From NCBI GenBank assembly GCA_930367215.1, contig OV884059.1:244031803-244095802 (forward strand): 64,000 nucleotides of DNA, given 5' to 3'. The DNA comes from Pollenia angustigena (lineage: Eukaryota > Arthropoda > Insecta > Diptera > Polleniidae). The translations under genes were made by a program, and so were the position numbers. Within the stretch, counting starts at the first letter, position 1. Each line of letters begins with the position of its first letter. Below, in pieces: positions 10,690 through 21,543 of the stretch. Below the pieces are notes generated by a model. That model was not told the DNA's origin. It did not search any database and saw only the letters and a program-made list of their open reading frames with translations.

Positions 10690-11952
10690 AATATATAATA
10701 TACCTATCTGAAACTTCTGAAAGAGATAGCTAACATACGAACATTATTATTTCTACTCAAAAATCCAATCATCGTAGACATTTGAGACATTTTTTATGAT
10801 TGGATACATCCGTGATGCGAAAACGCAACACTGGGCCTAAACCATATACAAATTACATAAAATTATCAAATAAAATATATTTATACAATCACTTGCTATT
10901 TAAAACAACATAATAAAACATGTATACATATAAATTATAAGTTGTTGTTATTACGCAGTAGGTAAATTCTCTATGTCAAGTGTGTTATTTTCCTAAAGGG
11001 AGCGAACTTACACCAAAGTAGTCCCGTGATAGGTCTTTGGGGGTAGAGACCGGTTCTAGTTCTAACACTTTATATGAATAAGACCTATCACTTTTACATG
11101 GGGTTGTCATTGGTTAATTGACACCATTTGACCAGTCACACATCTATTCTCAATGAACGTGCTTAGTGTTAGTTATAACAATGTAAGATTATTTCGATAC
11201 CATGTAGTATGTACCGTACTTCATTACTTTTTTTACCTTTTTGTTCTTTATATAGCAGTTAGATGATTAGTTCTCCTTTCACTGGTCATGAGTTCTATCT
11301 TTTTGAACTTGTTCTATTTTCACAATTCCAGGAACAATTGACACAAACTTCCAGCAGGGTTACTTCAATAGCTATAGTAAAAGAAAACTGAACAAGTTAT
11401 GTGAAATTATCCTCTCCCAGGATATTAAAGAAAAACCAGTTAGAGTGATATATTCGGCTATGCCAAATATTTGATACCATCCGCTGACACCTAGGATATT
11501 TCAGGAGTGGGCATTATATTGAACCTGTGGTATATCATGAACCGATCTTTACGAATGTATTAAAGTGTTTTTCGAGAGTGGGCTTTATATGGGTCCTATG
11601 GTAAATTATGGACCGATCAATTTACAAATGTGAAAAAAGTGACGTAGCAGTGCACCCAAAGTGTCTTGGAGCATATCATAATTGAATTAAAAATAAAATG
11701 AAAATGAATATCTTTTTTAATTTTTTTTTCCTAAAGACGTGAATAAAATATTTTAATTTAAAATTTTTACAAATGCGCTTAATTTGTATATCGTTAAGGC
11801 CCAACGTTGCGTTTTCGCAACGGGGGTTATCTGGGCTCCCACGTATCCGATTTGCCCAAAATTTGTTTTCTTTCATATTTAGGTATAAACAATTAAATTG
11901 TAAAAGTTTCATCATTATAGCTCAATGGGATCATGGCTCGGGCCTTAATGGG
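10690..11952 (-). repeat. Dispersed repeat family E, copy B, with a piggyBac-like TTAA end
   Basis: On the minus strand this reproduces 20950-22560 with modest divergence. Its outer end reads, on the minus strand, CCCATTAAGGCCCGAGC directly next to TTAA (11953-11956), a piggyBac-type terminus. Inside follow the hairpin GTTGCGAAAACGCAAC, a stretch with the CCATATAAAGCCC motif typical of the DINE-1-like repeats here, then the family E blocks. A second related motif (CGTTTTCGCATCAC / GGCCC) lies near 10808-10838. The opposite TTAA end was not found. Confidence 0.65.
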
Positions 11953-11956
11953 TTAA

Positions 11957-12822
11957 GAAAAGCAAACATTTTTGTTTTTGTTTCAAATGTATTTTACTTG
12001 TAGATTTGTAGCTTATATAAAATGATTTTTATTCATTATTTAATACATTTACACTTTTATTTAATAAGTATATTAAATCATCGTATTTTTTCTTTGGAGT
12101 TGGTGGATAACCGGTTCTACCATACTTGGGAACTGTTTTATTCTCCATTTTACAGAGTTTCTAAAGTAATCGTATGGCAAAAATATCAAGTGGAACAAGA
12201 AAGCAAGCTAATTTTAGAATAAATAATTACTAAAACCGTCTCACCTTCTAAAGTCATAAGTGTCACTATTGCACTCATTCGACGTCCAAATTCTATGATA
12301 CTATGAGATGTTCTTTAACACAAGCTAATTAATATAAAAAACGACACTTGTTTTGTGTAGCGTAAGTACAGTAGTTACTTACAATTACTATTCGCTGGTT
12401 AACTGCAAAAACCTGTTTTGTTTAAATTGTGCCATTATTGCAGCCGCTGAGCGATATTATCTTTTGTAGATAGGGATGTTTGTTTTTTTCTTTGAAAAGT
12501 AATTTTTAAAATAAAACTTTTAACCGTTACGGTCCCTGGCTCAAAGTATAAGCACAAATATATGAAACTCCAAATTTGACCAATTTTTTTTTAAGACTTG
12601 CATATATCAAAACACATAATTTTTATTATAATTTTTTTTATTTTTATTCAGTATTTTTTCTCTGTTTTTGTTAAAATACATATTCAATGAGATTTGGTGA
12701 AGCGGGTAATGCTAGTTTACGAATAAAACAAGCGATGTGTGTAAAAAAAACTGTATTACCCATTAAAACAAGTAAAAAAAAGCAAAACGTTTACTTTGAA
12801 CTTTAAGTTATTTATTAAAAAA
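11957..12822. other. AT-rich DNA without a recognisable gene
   Basis: No protein similarity, RNA gene or clear repeat was identified. It lies between the TTAA end of repeat B and a Helitron-type terminus. Confidence 0.5.
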
Positions 12823-13149
12823 CTAGCTGACCCGGCAAACGTTGTTTTGCCTAGAAAAGTATTGTTTTTGTGTATATTTAAAATACAGATACAGAATCAG
12901 GTACAGGTAATATCCGGTGCAGATAATTTATCTTTATTTACAAAAAAAAACAAAAAAAAAAAAAAGAATATGAAAATGTGAATTGTAAGTAAACTTTTGA
13001 ATAAGTTAAGAGAATATCATTGAATCACTTTGTGACAAAGAATATTTTTCGTTTTGTTGTCAGGTGCGAAAATGAACAAAGAGGATGGCTTTCCGACACG
13101 GCAACAGGCGACATAGGGTTGACCATTCTCGACATTTAGGCCATAAACA

Positions 13150-13268
13150 CTCAATGATTGCACTTGGGACGAACTGGAAATTGGATTCGTTTAAACTCGA
13201 ATGGCATATCGGTTAGGATCATTGGAATTCTCGGAATGAGAACTTCCTCTCCTTTAAACTTTCCTTTT
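13150..13268 (-). pseudogene. Helitron Pif1-like helicase fragment
   Basis: The minus-strand translation gives KGKFKGEEVLIPRIPM followed by TDMPFEFKRIQFPVR, a conserved stretch near the C-terminus of the Pif1-type helicase of animal Helitrons. The matching stretch of a second copy is at 32980-33080 (KFKGQDVFIPRIPM...MPFEFKRLQLPVR). Only about 40 residues survive here and no Walker motifs were found. Confidence 0.75.
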
Positions 13269-13340
13269 AGCACTCCATACAAAATGTATGAGAAAATGAA
13301 TTTTCTTTATAATTTCTTTTTTCTGGAACATTTTTGTGCT

Positions 13341-13800
13341 AACAGATCAAAGCATGATCAATTGCTTAGCTTACGATTTGATTCATTTTCAATAGCACTT
13401 CTTGTCGGAAATTGTTCATACCAACATAGAAATCTTTGCCGGCTCATGCGCTACAACTTTACTAAAGACAATAGCATGATCAAATGATATAAATTTTTTT
13501 GAGTAATTTTCAATGGCGCCGCCTATCGGAAATTGGTCATACCAACCTAGAAACCTTTGTATAATAATGCTCAACAGCTGTGCTAAAGATCATAGCATGA
13601 TCAAATGCACAGTTTATGATTTAACTCATTTCGAGACATTTTCAGTGGCGCCACCTGTCTGAAATTGGTCATATCAACTTATAAACCTTCGCCGGCTCAT
13701 GCTCAACAACTTTGCTAAAGATCAAAGCATCGTCAAATGCAGAGTTTACGATTTAATTCATACTGAGCAAATTTCAATGGCGCCACCTATTTTAGATTTT
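13341..13800 (-). repeat. ~125-bp tandem repeats within the Helitron
   Basis: About four diverged units share AAAGCATGATCAA, a GATTTAATTCAT block, TTCAATGGCGCCACCT, GAAATTGGTCATACCAAC and CTTTGCCGGCTCATGC. Starts near 13348, 13474, 13591 and 13725 give periods of roughly 117-134 bases. Subterminal tandem arrays are common in Helitrons and their non-autonomous derivatives. An apparent 109-residue frame here is a by-product of the repeats. Confidence 0.65.
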
Positions 13801-13894
13801 TTTTTTGGTATTCTTCTCACTTGGTCAGAGACCATTCCGAATTGGTACGAATCATTGAAATCGCCGTTCTTTAGTTATAAACGTAGTAACTAAC

Positions 13895-14093
13895 GCCACT
13901 TTCTTTTATATAAATAGATTAAAAACTTTATTTTGAAAAACAGCAGTGAGTTGACATTAAATTATACAATTTCAAGCGTAAAAAAAGGTGAAAAGAAGTT
14001 ACTTGATGCAATAAATTAATAGTTATGGATCATTGTGGAGCTCAAGGACATATTTAACATATTGCTTTAAAAAAAATTTTCGCAGTAGAAAAC

Positions 14094-14125
<32 letters not shown>

Positions 14126-14519
14126 CAAGTTAGATTCCTGCATTTCTTTGAAACAGACTGTCAAAAACTTACAATGAATAAAGGCGTAAATTATTTAAAC
14201 TAGTAAACAAAGTTATAGTGTCAATTAAATATTTTTTGATATAAGCAACATTTTCTGCAGTAATGTTGTTGACATAAGTAAACTTTTAATTCACTTGATT
14301 GAATTCTTAATTAAAATTGATAAATGGTTTGCTTGAAAAAAAATTGGCAAGAATTTTTTCTGTGAAGCGAATGAAATCACCTTTGATCATTTGATTTATT
14401 CGTAACAGTTTTCGGACAGCTTTTTACGGCTACAGATTGACAGAACTGCTATTTTGTTTCAACTTTAAACTTAAATTGCATATTTTTTCAGATGCCTATA
14501 AATATTACTTAGTTTGCAT
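13895..14519. other. Non-coding DNA with a long A-run
   Basis: An A-run of about 30 bases lies near 14093-14122. It could be an old poly(A) tail, but no retrotransposon body is recognisable upstream. Nothing else was identified. Confidence 0.4.
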
Positions 14520-15175
14520 ATAACTGCACCTTACTTGACGATGCAATTTCGGAACTTAGAAAAAAAAATATTCACATAAAATACATAATCAAGTATGTAG
14601 ACGATATATTAGCCATAATTAATATCAAGGACAAAGGTATTATTCTGAACACTTTCAATAGTCACCACCCCAAAATTAAATTTACAGTAGGAAACTTCTT
14701 CTGGCAGAATAATGAATTACAACGTGACACAACCCAAAAATCAGATAATCAATACAGCCAAAAATTTTATATCAAGAGTATTAAATATAAGCGACCCGCA
14801 ATATCACAACAAAAATATCGACAAAATCTCAGAAATAGTAATTAGCAATAGTTTCCCTAAAAAAAAAAAATTAATAAATACACTTATTTATCAACGATAC
14901 ACAAAAACATGTACAATACAAAAACATAATTAATTCTGTGATAATAATTTTTAGTTGTGCTTTACTGTATTTTGTTAAATGTGTCTGTGCAATTTAATTT
15001 TATTAAAAACCTGTCGATGTTTTTAATGTAAAATAATATCTATATTTTGCAAGTTGTATTATTTGAAAAATATCTTGTATTAATGTTGTCCTTTTATTAT
15101 TTTTATTTAAAGAGACGACCCTTGAAAAAGTCACCAAAAAAAGCGACGAAACGTCGGGTGAAATGAAATAAATTT
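14520..15175 (+). pseudogene. Penelope-like element 3' part (RT relic)
   Basis: The frame from about 14529 reads LLDDAISELRKK, then YIIKYVDDILAII (YVDD at about 14595-14606) and FNSHHPKIKFT. This is the active-site region of Penelope-like reverse transcriptases, where YVDD is followed by a short spacer and a YHPKI-type motif. The reading then shifts to KNQIINTAKNFISRVLNIS, which lies downstream in intact elements, so a segment has been deleted. No GIY-YIG endonuclease is present. The 3' region (15112-15170) holds the repeated sequence that in this class carries a hammerhead-like motif. The element is 5'-truncated and inactive. Confidence 0.75.
15114..15160 (+). ncRNA. Degenerate hammerhead-like motif of the Penelope-like element
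   Basis: The segment reads ACCCTTGAAAAAGTC, a loop, then GCGACGAAACGTCGGGT. The GAAA core box, the candidate cleavage triplet GTC and an ACCC/GGGT stem I fit a type I hammerhead with a minimal stem III, as known from Penelope-like elements. The CTGANGA box is corrupted (CTTGAAAA) and stem II is weak, so self-cleavage is unlikely. Confidence 0.4.
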
Positions 15176-15179
15176 GTTT

Positions 15180-18100
15180 TATTTACATCAATATCATTAG
15201 GTCTTATTAGCTTATAAAGAAAAATAAACTGAAAAAAACATATATTTAAATTAAGAAGTATCTTAACATTAAGGACTATATTGTTATCTTGGGGGAAACT
15301 ACGATAACTTAAATACTAGAGTCATATTTTTCATAATTTCCAGAGCAAGAGTTTCATACTATTTGCAGTTAAAATAAGCTTCTGCATATTTCTTAAGTAT
15401 TTCCCAAAAAAAAAAAAAATACAATTTTTGCATAATCATGCAAATATATCGGTCCTTGACTTTTATAAGCATTTCCTTCGGAAATGTGAAAAATGTGGGT
15501 TATTAAATTAAGAAGAAATGTTTTAATTTGGACGATTTCGGTACTTCTTATTACTGTATTTTTGAGTGTAGCGTCTTAAAACTATGTGCATACGAGCATC
15601 TTCGGATTGTATTTCCAAATTAATTGTGTTAACAATTTTAAATATGTGTACTGCAGAAGGAGGAAAGACATTTAATAAGCTGGAGTACATAGTCCGAATA
15701 TAATAAAATTTAATTCAGCGCTAATAAAATCACCTTCAGAATCATTCGGAGTAAAATAATAATGCAGTGGGCTCCCACTGCTTCAACAACCATCTTGCTA
15801 GCGAATATTTCAAAATATTATGAGTTCGTTCCTAAATAATCTTGAAAGGGAGTCATCATTTCTTATACAACTTTGGCAGAAGTGGTTTCCTATATATTTT
15901 AAAAATTTGTCAATATCATCAGAAAATACACGCTTATATGCTGCCTCCGATACTTAAATTAGAATTTGGCATATGCAATCGTCCAATTAACAAGAGCAAA
16001 TATCTATTTATAATAGCGGAGTTCAGTGTTTGGATCAAATGTTCTTGCAAAATAGCTTATGCAAAATATCATATTAAATCCAACAAAAAAAAAAAAACAA
16101 CAGAGTTTCCGTTAGATTTCATAAAAAAGCTAAGAAACTTTGTATTTGCGTCAGACCATTTGCACCAAACACTTAACTCCGCTTATATTCATTAGACGGT
16201 AATTACGAGTTGCCATTTTATATCAATTAACAATAGCTTTTAAAATTTGGAAAAAGTACCAAATGAGTCATGGGCGTGCCATCATACTTTTTAGTTATAA
16301 ATTGTTCCAAAAAAAGTACAAATATACCAACTTTATAAACCGTAGAACATACACATTGTGAGAATAAGTAAATTATTTACTCTCACTTTTGCTGCGTTTG
16401 GTTTTTGCTTTAAAAGTGTTCTTTTTCTTAAGTAAAATTAAGCAATTACAAAAACATTTAAAATAGTCAAGCAGTTTTGAACCCTGCTTTGTTCTTAATA
16501 TTTTTATAAACTGTTTTAAACTTAAAACTGATTCTTTTTTAAATCAAGTTAAATTTGTTTGCAAACAAAGTATGAACTAGTTCAGTTTAAACTTTTAACG
16601 AAATATTATATACATATTTTTTTTGTTTGTTTTTACCATAAGATGGATCAGTCTTTTAAAAATATTTGCTTTTTTTCTGCTACAATTGCTGTTGCTGTTG
16701 CTGTATGAATTTTTTGCTTGCAATCTATGTGAATTTGAAAGATGGTTTACCCATGTATTGTTGTGGTCTTTGGCTTAGTTTTGTGTGCGTGTGCATTAGC
16801 ATCCACATCTGCCTGTGTGTGGATGTGGATGTCCTTTGTATTTTTTGAGGCTCAGTTGTTTGTTGTCTAACTAATAGTGAACTGATGCTTTTTTGTGAGC
16901 TTTTATGGCATTGTTATTGTTGGATTTGTTGTCATTGCGGTCCAATATAAATACCAACATTATGTTGTTGTATATGTAAGAATTGTACCGTACAGAATAC
17001 ATGTGCATTGCCATAAACAGTAGCTTTATTGTAGTGGCGGCATTTATAGTCACAAAATGCAGAACCACTTCTCTGCACAACTATACATGCAGCAAAATAA
17101 TCCCCTGCCATACTGGGTAGTCAAGCGTATTTTCATTAATTATGCGGTTTTCGTAATTTCCGTTAGTAATTTGTTACGTTTGTAACAAAAAATAAAAAAT
17201 AAAAAAATTACAGCAGCGCCAACTACAACTAAATACTCTACATACTTCACACTTTTTGTTTCAAAATTATAATTAAATGAAAGAATATAGAAAGAGAAAC
17301 ATTGTTGTGCAACCATCTCAACGCTTTCAACAATTTGTGGACTAGTCCATTAGAAAATTCCTTTGTTTATTGTGCTGGAAACAAAAGAAAACAAAACGAC
17401 TCAAAGAAGACCTTAAACTTGGAAAACACAAAAACGAAAGTAGCAGTCAAGATCCAGCTGCTCATCAAATAACTACATAACTACTAACTAAGGAGTAAAG
17501 TGGTCGGTGAGGATCAATTATAAGCGAATGCTTTTCGAGTGAGTGTAATTGTGTTGTGTTTGCTCTTGTGATGTATTTTCTACCCACTTAAGGCGGCTAA
17601 AGTGATAAATTGGTCTCGCATGTTTTAACAGAAAAATAATTTCAAGTGTCGCCTTCATCTGTATGGCAAAGTATTTTAAGCAATTAAACAATTGCCTCTT
17701 GAAACGCTACAAAAGAAATACTTTTGCCTTACTTTTCTCTCTTTTATTTAATTCTATGTGGAAATTAAAGTGCATTCAGGAAATAAATAATTGCATACTT
17801 TAACTACATCAATGCAGTGCAATGCTGCAAGTAAACCTCATTGTGAAGAAGAGCAAGAGGAACAAAAATAAGGCGGAGTGTAAGAGGAAAGTTGGGTGTT
17901 CGCATAAAAACTTTTCCTTATAAATACACATCTTTTACTTTTTCATTTGTTAATAAATTAATCATTTGTTAAGGCTGTAAATCGACCGTTAAGTCACTAT
18001 TTATCTTAGTACGCGCCCTATAGAGCAATAACAAAAAAATAAACTTTTCATTTAAATTTTTCAGTTAAAATTGTGAATTGTAAACTTTAAAATTCCATTA

Positions 18101-18639
18101 ATAACAATCAACAATGTGAGAAAAAATGGTTAGGTATATAAATTAAAATGTTATAATCAGGGCAAGTTTAAAATTACACGAAAAATGGTGGGCAAAATGG
18201 TACCAAAAAGGGCTCAAAATGGCAAAAATAAACATGTTTTTATTTAAAAACATTTATTTTATTAAGTTTTGTATTGTATAGTCCTTCCAATTGTCAAAAA
18301 TAAATAACCTCCTTTTATCGCATAAAACAGTCCAATAAATGGAAAACACCCTTTCAATACTTATAGTTCAAATGGGAAAAAGTGGTCAATACATTCATCC
18401 GTCTAACGTTCATTAAAATATGAGTAGTCCCACTTGCAAACACCGCTAAGTTAAAAAAACAAAATTCTGGGCAAATCGCTGCAAACTGTTTTTTTTAAAT
18501 TGAAATGCGAATAAAGAAAGTTTTTCATTAGTATTGAATAAATACCCTGAAATTGCGCGAAGCTTACGTCATGTACAATATTGATAATGGCTTTTGGAGG
18601 CATTTTAAAAAACAAGTAAAATGGCGGCTTTTACATGCC
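15180..18639. other. Largely non-repetitive AT-rich DNA, no gene found
   Basis: No ORF in this 3.4-kb stretch resembles a known protein; the longest (117 codons, 15842-16195) is low-complexity and Lys-rich and looks fortuitous. Short CTGTTG and TGTG runs occur near 16680-16830. Unlike the neighbouring regions I see no copies of its blocks elsewhere in the window, so it may be intron or intergenic DNA of the host. Confidence 0.5.
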
Positions 18640-18840
18640 GTGCACTTGCCCGTTTATTATCAAAAAGTTATTTAAATTTTCGGGAATACAAAATTTTAAT
18701 TTCAAAAGATTTTGTTATTCGTGCTTAATTCCCAGTTTTTATTATTGATAAAAACACTCGAAATTTATTGTTGATGGGATAAGCTATTCCTATGCGCATT
18801 TCACTGGTTGCTTAGGCCAGATCATCAGGAAACTTCAAAG
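18640..18840 (-). repeat. Degenerate copy of the hammerhead (retrozyme-like) unit
   Basis: The minus strand at about 18781-18838 carries CTGATGATCTGG, a loop, CCAGTGAAATGCGCATAGGA. This keeps the CTGATGA and GAAA boxes, a 4-bp stem II and the same ATGCGCAT stem III as the 41-kb unit. Flanking blocks also match that unit: TTCCCAGTTTTT, a GATAAA...CACT block, AAATTTATTGTTGA and TTTTCGGGAATACAAA. There is one copy only, with no tandem partner. Confidence 0.65.
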
Positions 18841-18844
18841 GCCA

Positions 18845-19221
18845 GGTCACCTCCAACAAAACTATTTTAAAGAAAATTTTAAACATATATTATATATTAT
18901 GGTTAAATTAGTCCTTCATCAAGAAGCCACAAACATATTATGGTTATATATGGCCAATAATTTGTTTTAAAACTAACAATAGGATTTGGCTCTTTCCAAG
19001 GGCAACATGCTATGGTTGAAATCAAACCATGCTATTATAAGTGTTAAACATGTTTTAGTTTTTTTTTACCATATCATGTTCGGAGGCAACCATAATATGG
19101 TTTCGGCTTCTTGATGGAGGACTTATTTAACTATAATATGGTTATAGGTGACATTAATATGGTTAAATGATTCATAATATGTTGAAAATTTCCTATAAAA
19201 ATAGTTTTGTTGGAGGTGACC
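18845..19221. mobile_element. MITE with long inverted ends (377 bp)
   Basis: The left end GGTCACCTCCAACAAAACTA and the right end TAGTTTTGTTGGAGGTGACC are perfect inverse copies, and weaker complementarity continues inward (TAATATGGTT and ATTATGGTTA motifs). The element begins a few bases after the hammerhead relic. No target duplication was identified and there is no coding content. Confidence 0.7.
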
Positions 19222-19334
19222 ATATTAAAACATGTTTTGTCTCTGGGTGTAGCTATATAAAGCTAAATTGAATCAAATTTTACCACAATATTTATATTTG
19301 TTGCGGGTTTAGTCGTATTAAAATGACTTCCCAG

Positions 19335-19726
19335 ATTGGGCTTTATATGGGGCCTATGGTAAATTATGGACCGATCTTCAGATTATTTGGTAGTATGGTT
19401 TGAATGAGTTTAATGAGAAACGGTACATTCATTCACCAGTTTATGTCAAATTTTGTATAAAATATAAAAAACTTTTTAAAGAGGTTTTTCCATGTTTGGG
19501 TCCATAACACTTTTCCAAAAGAACCGATTATGTTGTGTTTAATCCCTTACTGCTTAGGTGAACTAGAAAGAATTTGACACCAATATTGTTATTTTCTGTT
19601 GAGACTAACGAAAATGAGCGTGTTTTCAACAGACGGACTGATGGATAGACAGGCCCCAGAATATATATACGTTATGTAGTCTTAGAGGAATATAAAAAAA
19701 GTTGCATACGGAATGACAAACTTAGT
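19335..19726 (-). mobile_element. DINE-1-like (Helentron-associated) repeat, reverse orientation
   Basis: On the minus strand it starts GGTATACTAAGTTTGTCATTCC, continues through ATATATATTCTGG and CAGTCCGTCTGTTGAAAACACG, and ends with CCATAGGCCCCATATAAAGCCC. This order (a TATACC hairpin head, an ATATATTCT box, then a GTCCGTCTGT box) is that of the INE-1/DINE-1 family of flies. The head here is slightly truncated. Confidence 0.65.
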
Positions 19727-19903
19727 ATACCGTCATTCACCGTTTGTACGAAAGCGTACAAAAATAAGAATACTCTTTAGTTAGTAATTTGGTACAAACA
19801 TCAAAGACTTTGCGAAAACCTTTACGAAAAAAGCATGGTGGTTATTTGGTAGAATAATTCCAAATAGATGATTTTTTTGACTTTCAAGATCTAAATAAAT
19901 TTT

Positions 19904-21543
19904 TATACCCTCCACCACAATTAGTTGTGAAGAGGGTATACTAAGTTTGTCATTCCGTGTGAAACTTTTTTATTTTTAATCTCAGACCCCATAAAGTATA
20001 TATATTCTGGGTCCTTGAGTAATTCTAAGTCGATTTAGCCATGTCCGTCTGTCTGTCCGTCTGTTGAAAACACGCTCACTTCGAAAACCTCAAAAGAAAT
20101 AAACAAACTTGGTGTCAAATTACTTGTAGTTATCCTAAGCAGTTTGGGATTGAAATCCAGCAAAATCGCTTTTGTAAATGTGGAACCACCACCTAAAAAA
20201 ATTGATCATTTTGTTACAAAAACTAACATTAATGGTGGAACAATGCACAGAATGATATAAGATTTTGCAAAAATTCGTTTTATTCCACCGGAAATCAAGC
20301 TGTTAAATTTCGTAAATATCCGTGCATAATTTACTTTAGGCCCCATATAAGCCCTACTCCCGGAAAACAGTATAGTACTCCTAAAACCCTAATTAACAAT
20401 GCTGTCATAACAAATTTTGGCACATCACATTCTAATAGGACTAGAAATTACACTGTAAAGTTTGGGCTATAATTTACCCTAGGCCCCATTATGGGCCCCC
20501 ATATAAACCCTACTTCCGGAAAAGAGTTTAGTACGCCTAAAACCGAAAAAAAATAATGCTATCATAACAAAATTTGGTAAGTCACAGTATCACAGGGCTT
20601 GAAATGACACTATGAAATTTCGGGAAGATCGGTCAATAATTAACCATAGGCCCCATATAAACCCTACTACCAGAAAACAGTTTAGTGCGCATAAAACCGT
20701 AAAAAATAATGGTATCATAGCAAAATTTTGTACATCAAAGTTTCATAGGACTAGAAAAAAGAAATTTTGTGAAGATCGGTGCATAATTTACCCTAGGCCC
20801 CATATAAAGCCCTCTCTGGTAAAATAATTAAATACGCCTAAACCCGTAGCAGATATAGATATTGCGGTAAACTTTCTTTCAGCTTAGCTTCATATCGCCA
20901 GAAAAAATGCTATGCAATTTTGTGATATACGGTCCATAATCTACCTTAACCCATTAAGGCCCGAGCAATGATCCCGTTGAGTTATAATGACGAAACTTTT
21001 AAAATTTTATTGTTTGTACCTAAATAAGAAGGAAAAAAAATTTTGGACAAATCGGGTACGTGGGAGCCCAGATAACCCCCGTTGCGAAAACGCAACGTTG
21101 GGCCTTAACGATATAAAAATTAAAAGCATTTGCAAACATTTTAAATTAAAATTTTTATTCACGTCTTTAGGAAAAAAAAAATTAAAAAAGATATTCATAT
21201 ACATTTCATTTTTAATTCAATTATTTTATGTTCCAAAGCACTTTGGGTGCACTGATACGTCACATTTACGTTTGTAATTGATTGGTTCATTATTTACCAT
21301 AGGCCCCATATAAAGCCCATTCTCGAAAAACACTTTAGTAGTATAAAACCATAACAAATAATTCTATTGTAATACATTTTGTTCTGTCACAGTTTTATAA
21401 TGACTAGAAATCACACTATCAACTTTCGTAAAGATCGGTTCATAATTTACCACAGGTCCAATATAATGCCCACTCCTGAAATATCCTTGCTGTCAGCGGA
21501 TGGTATCAAATATTTGGCATAGCCGAATATATCACTCTTACTG
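19904..21543 (+). mobile_element. DINE-1-like repeat with ~150-bp core repeats, interrupted
   Basis: The head is at 19904 (TTTTATACCCTCCACCAC, with GTGAAGAGGGTATACTAAG forming a hairpin), followed by TATATATTCTGGGTCC and GTCCGTCTGTCTGTCCGTC. The body holds about five diverged units with AGGCCCCATATAAACCCTAC, AAAACAGTTTAGTACGCCTA and GGACTAGAAAT. The tail is GGATGGTATCAAATATTTGG then AGCCGAATATATCACTCTTA. Between 20946 and about 21275 the array is interrupted by a segment that begins TTAACCCATTAAGG. The short ORFs inside are fortuitous. Confidence 0.65.

Larger units (their letters stand above)
12823..13890 (-). mobile_element. Helitron remnant with 3' hairpin end
   Basis: On the minus strand the terminus reads GGCAAAACAACGTTTGCC, a 6-bp-stem hairpin at 12834-12851, then GGGTCAG and CTAG (12823-12826). 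A hairpin about ten bases before a CTRR end is the hallmark of Helitron 3' ends. Upstream in the same orientation lie a helicase-coding fragment (13150-13268) and a set of ~125-bp tandem repeats. The 5' TC end is not identified, so the right boundary is approximate. Confidence 0.7.

Noticed and set aside
14093..14122. A-run as the tail of a retrotransposon
   Set aside because: No retrotransposon body or target duplication could be found next to it.
15842..16195. 117-codon frame
   Set aside because: Low-complexity Lys/Asn-rich composition in AT-rich DNA, no recognised domain and no splice or start context worth noting.
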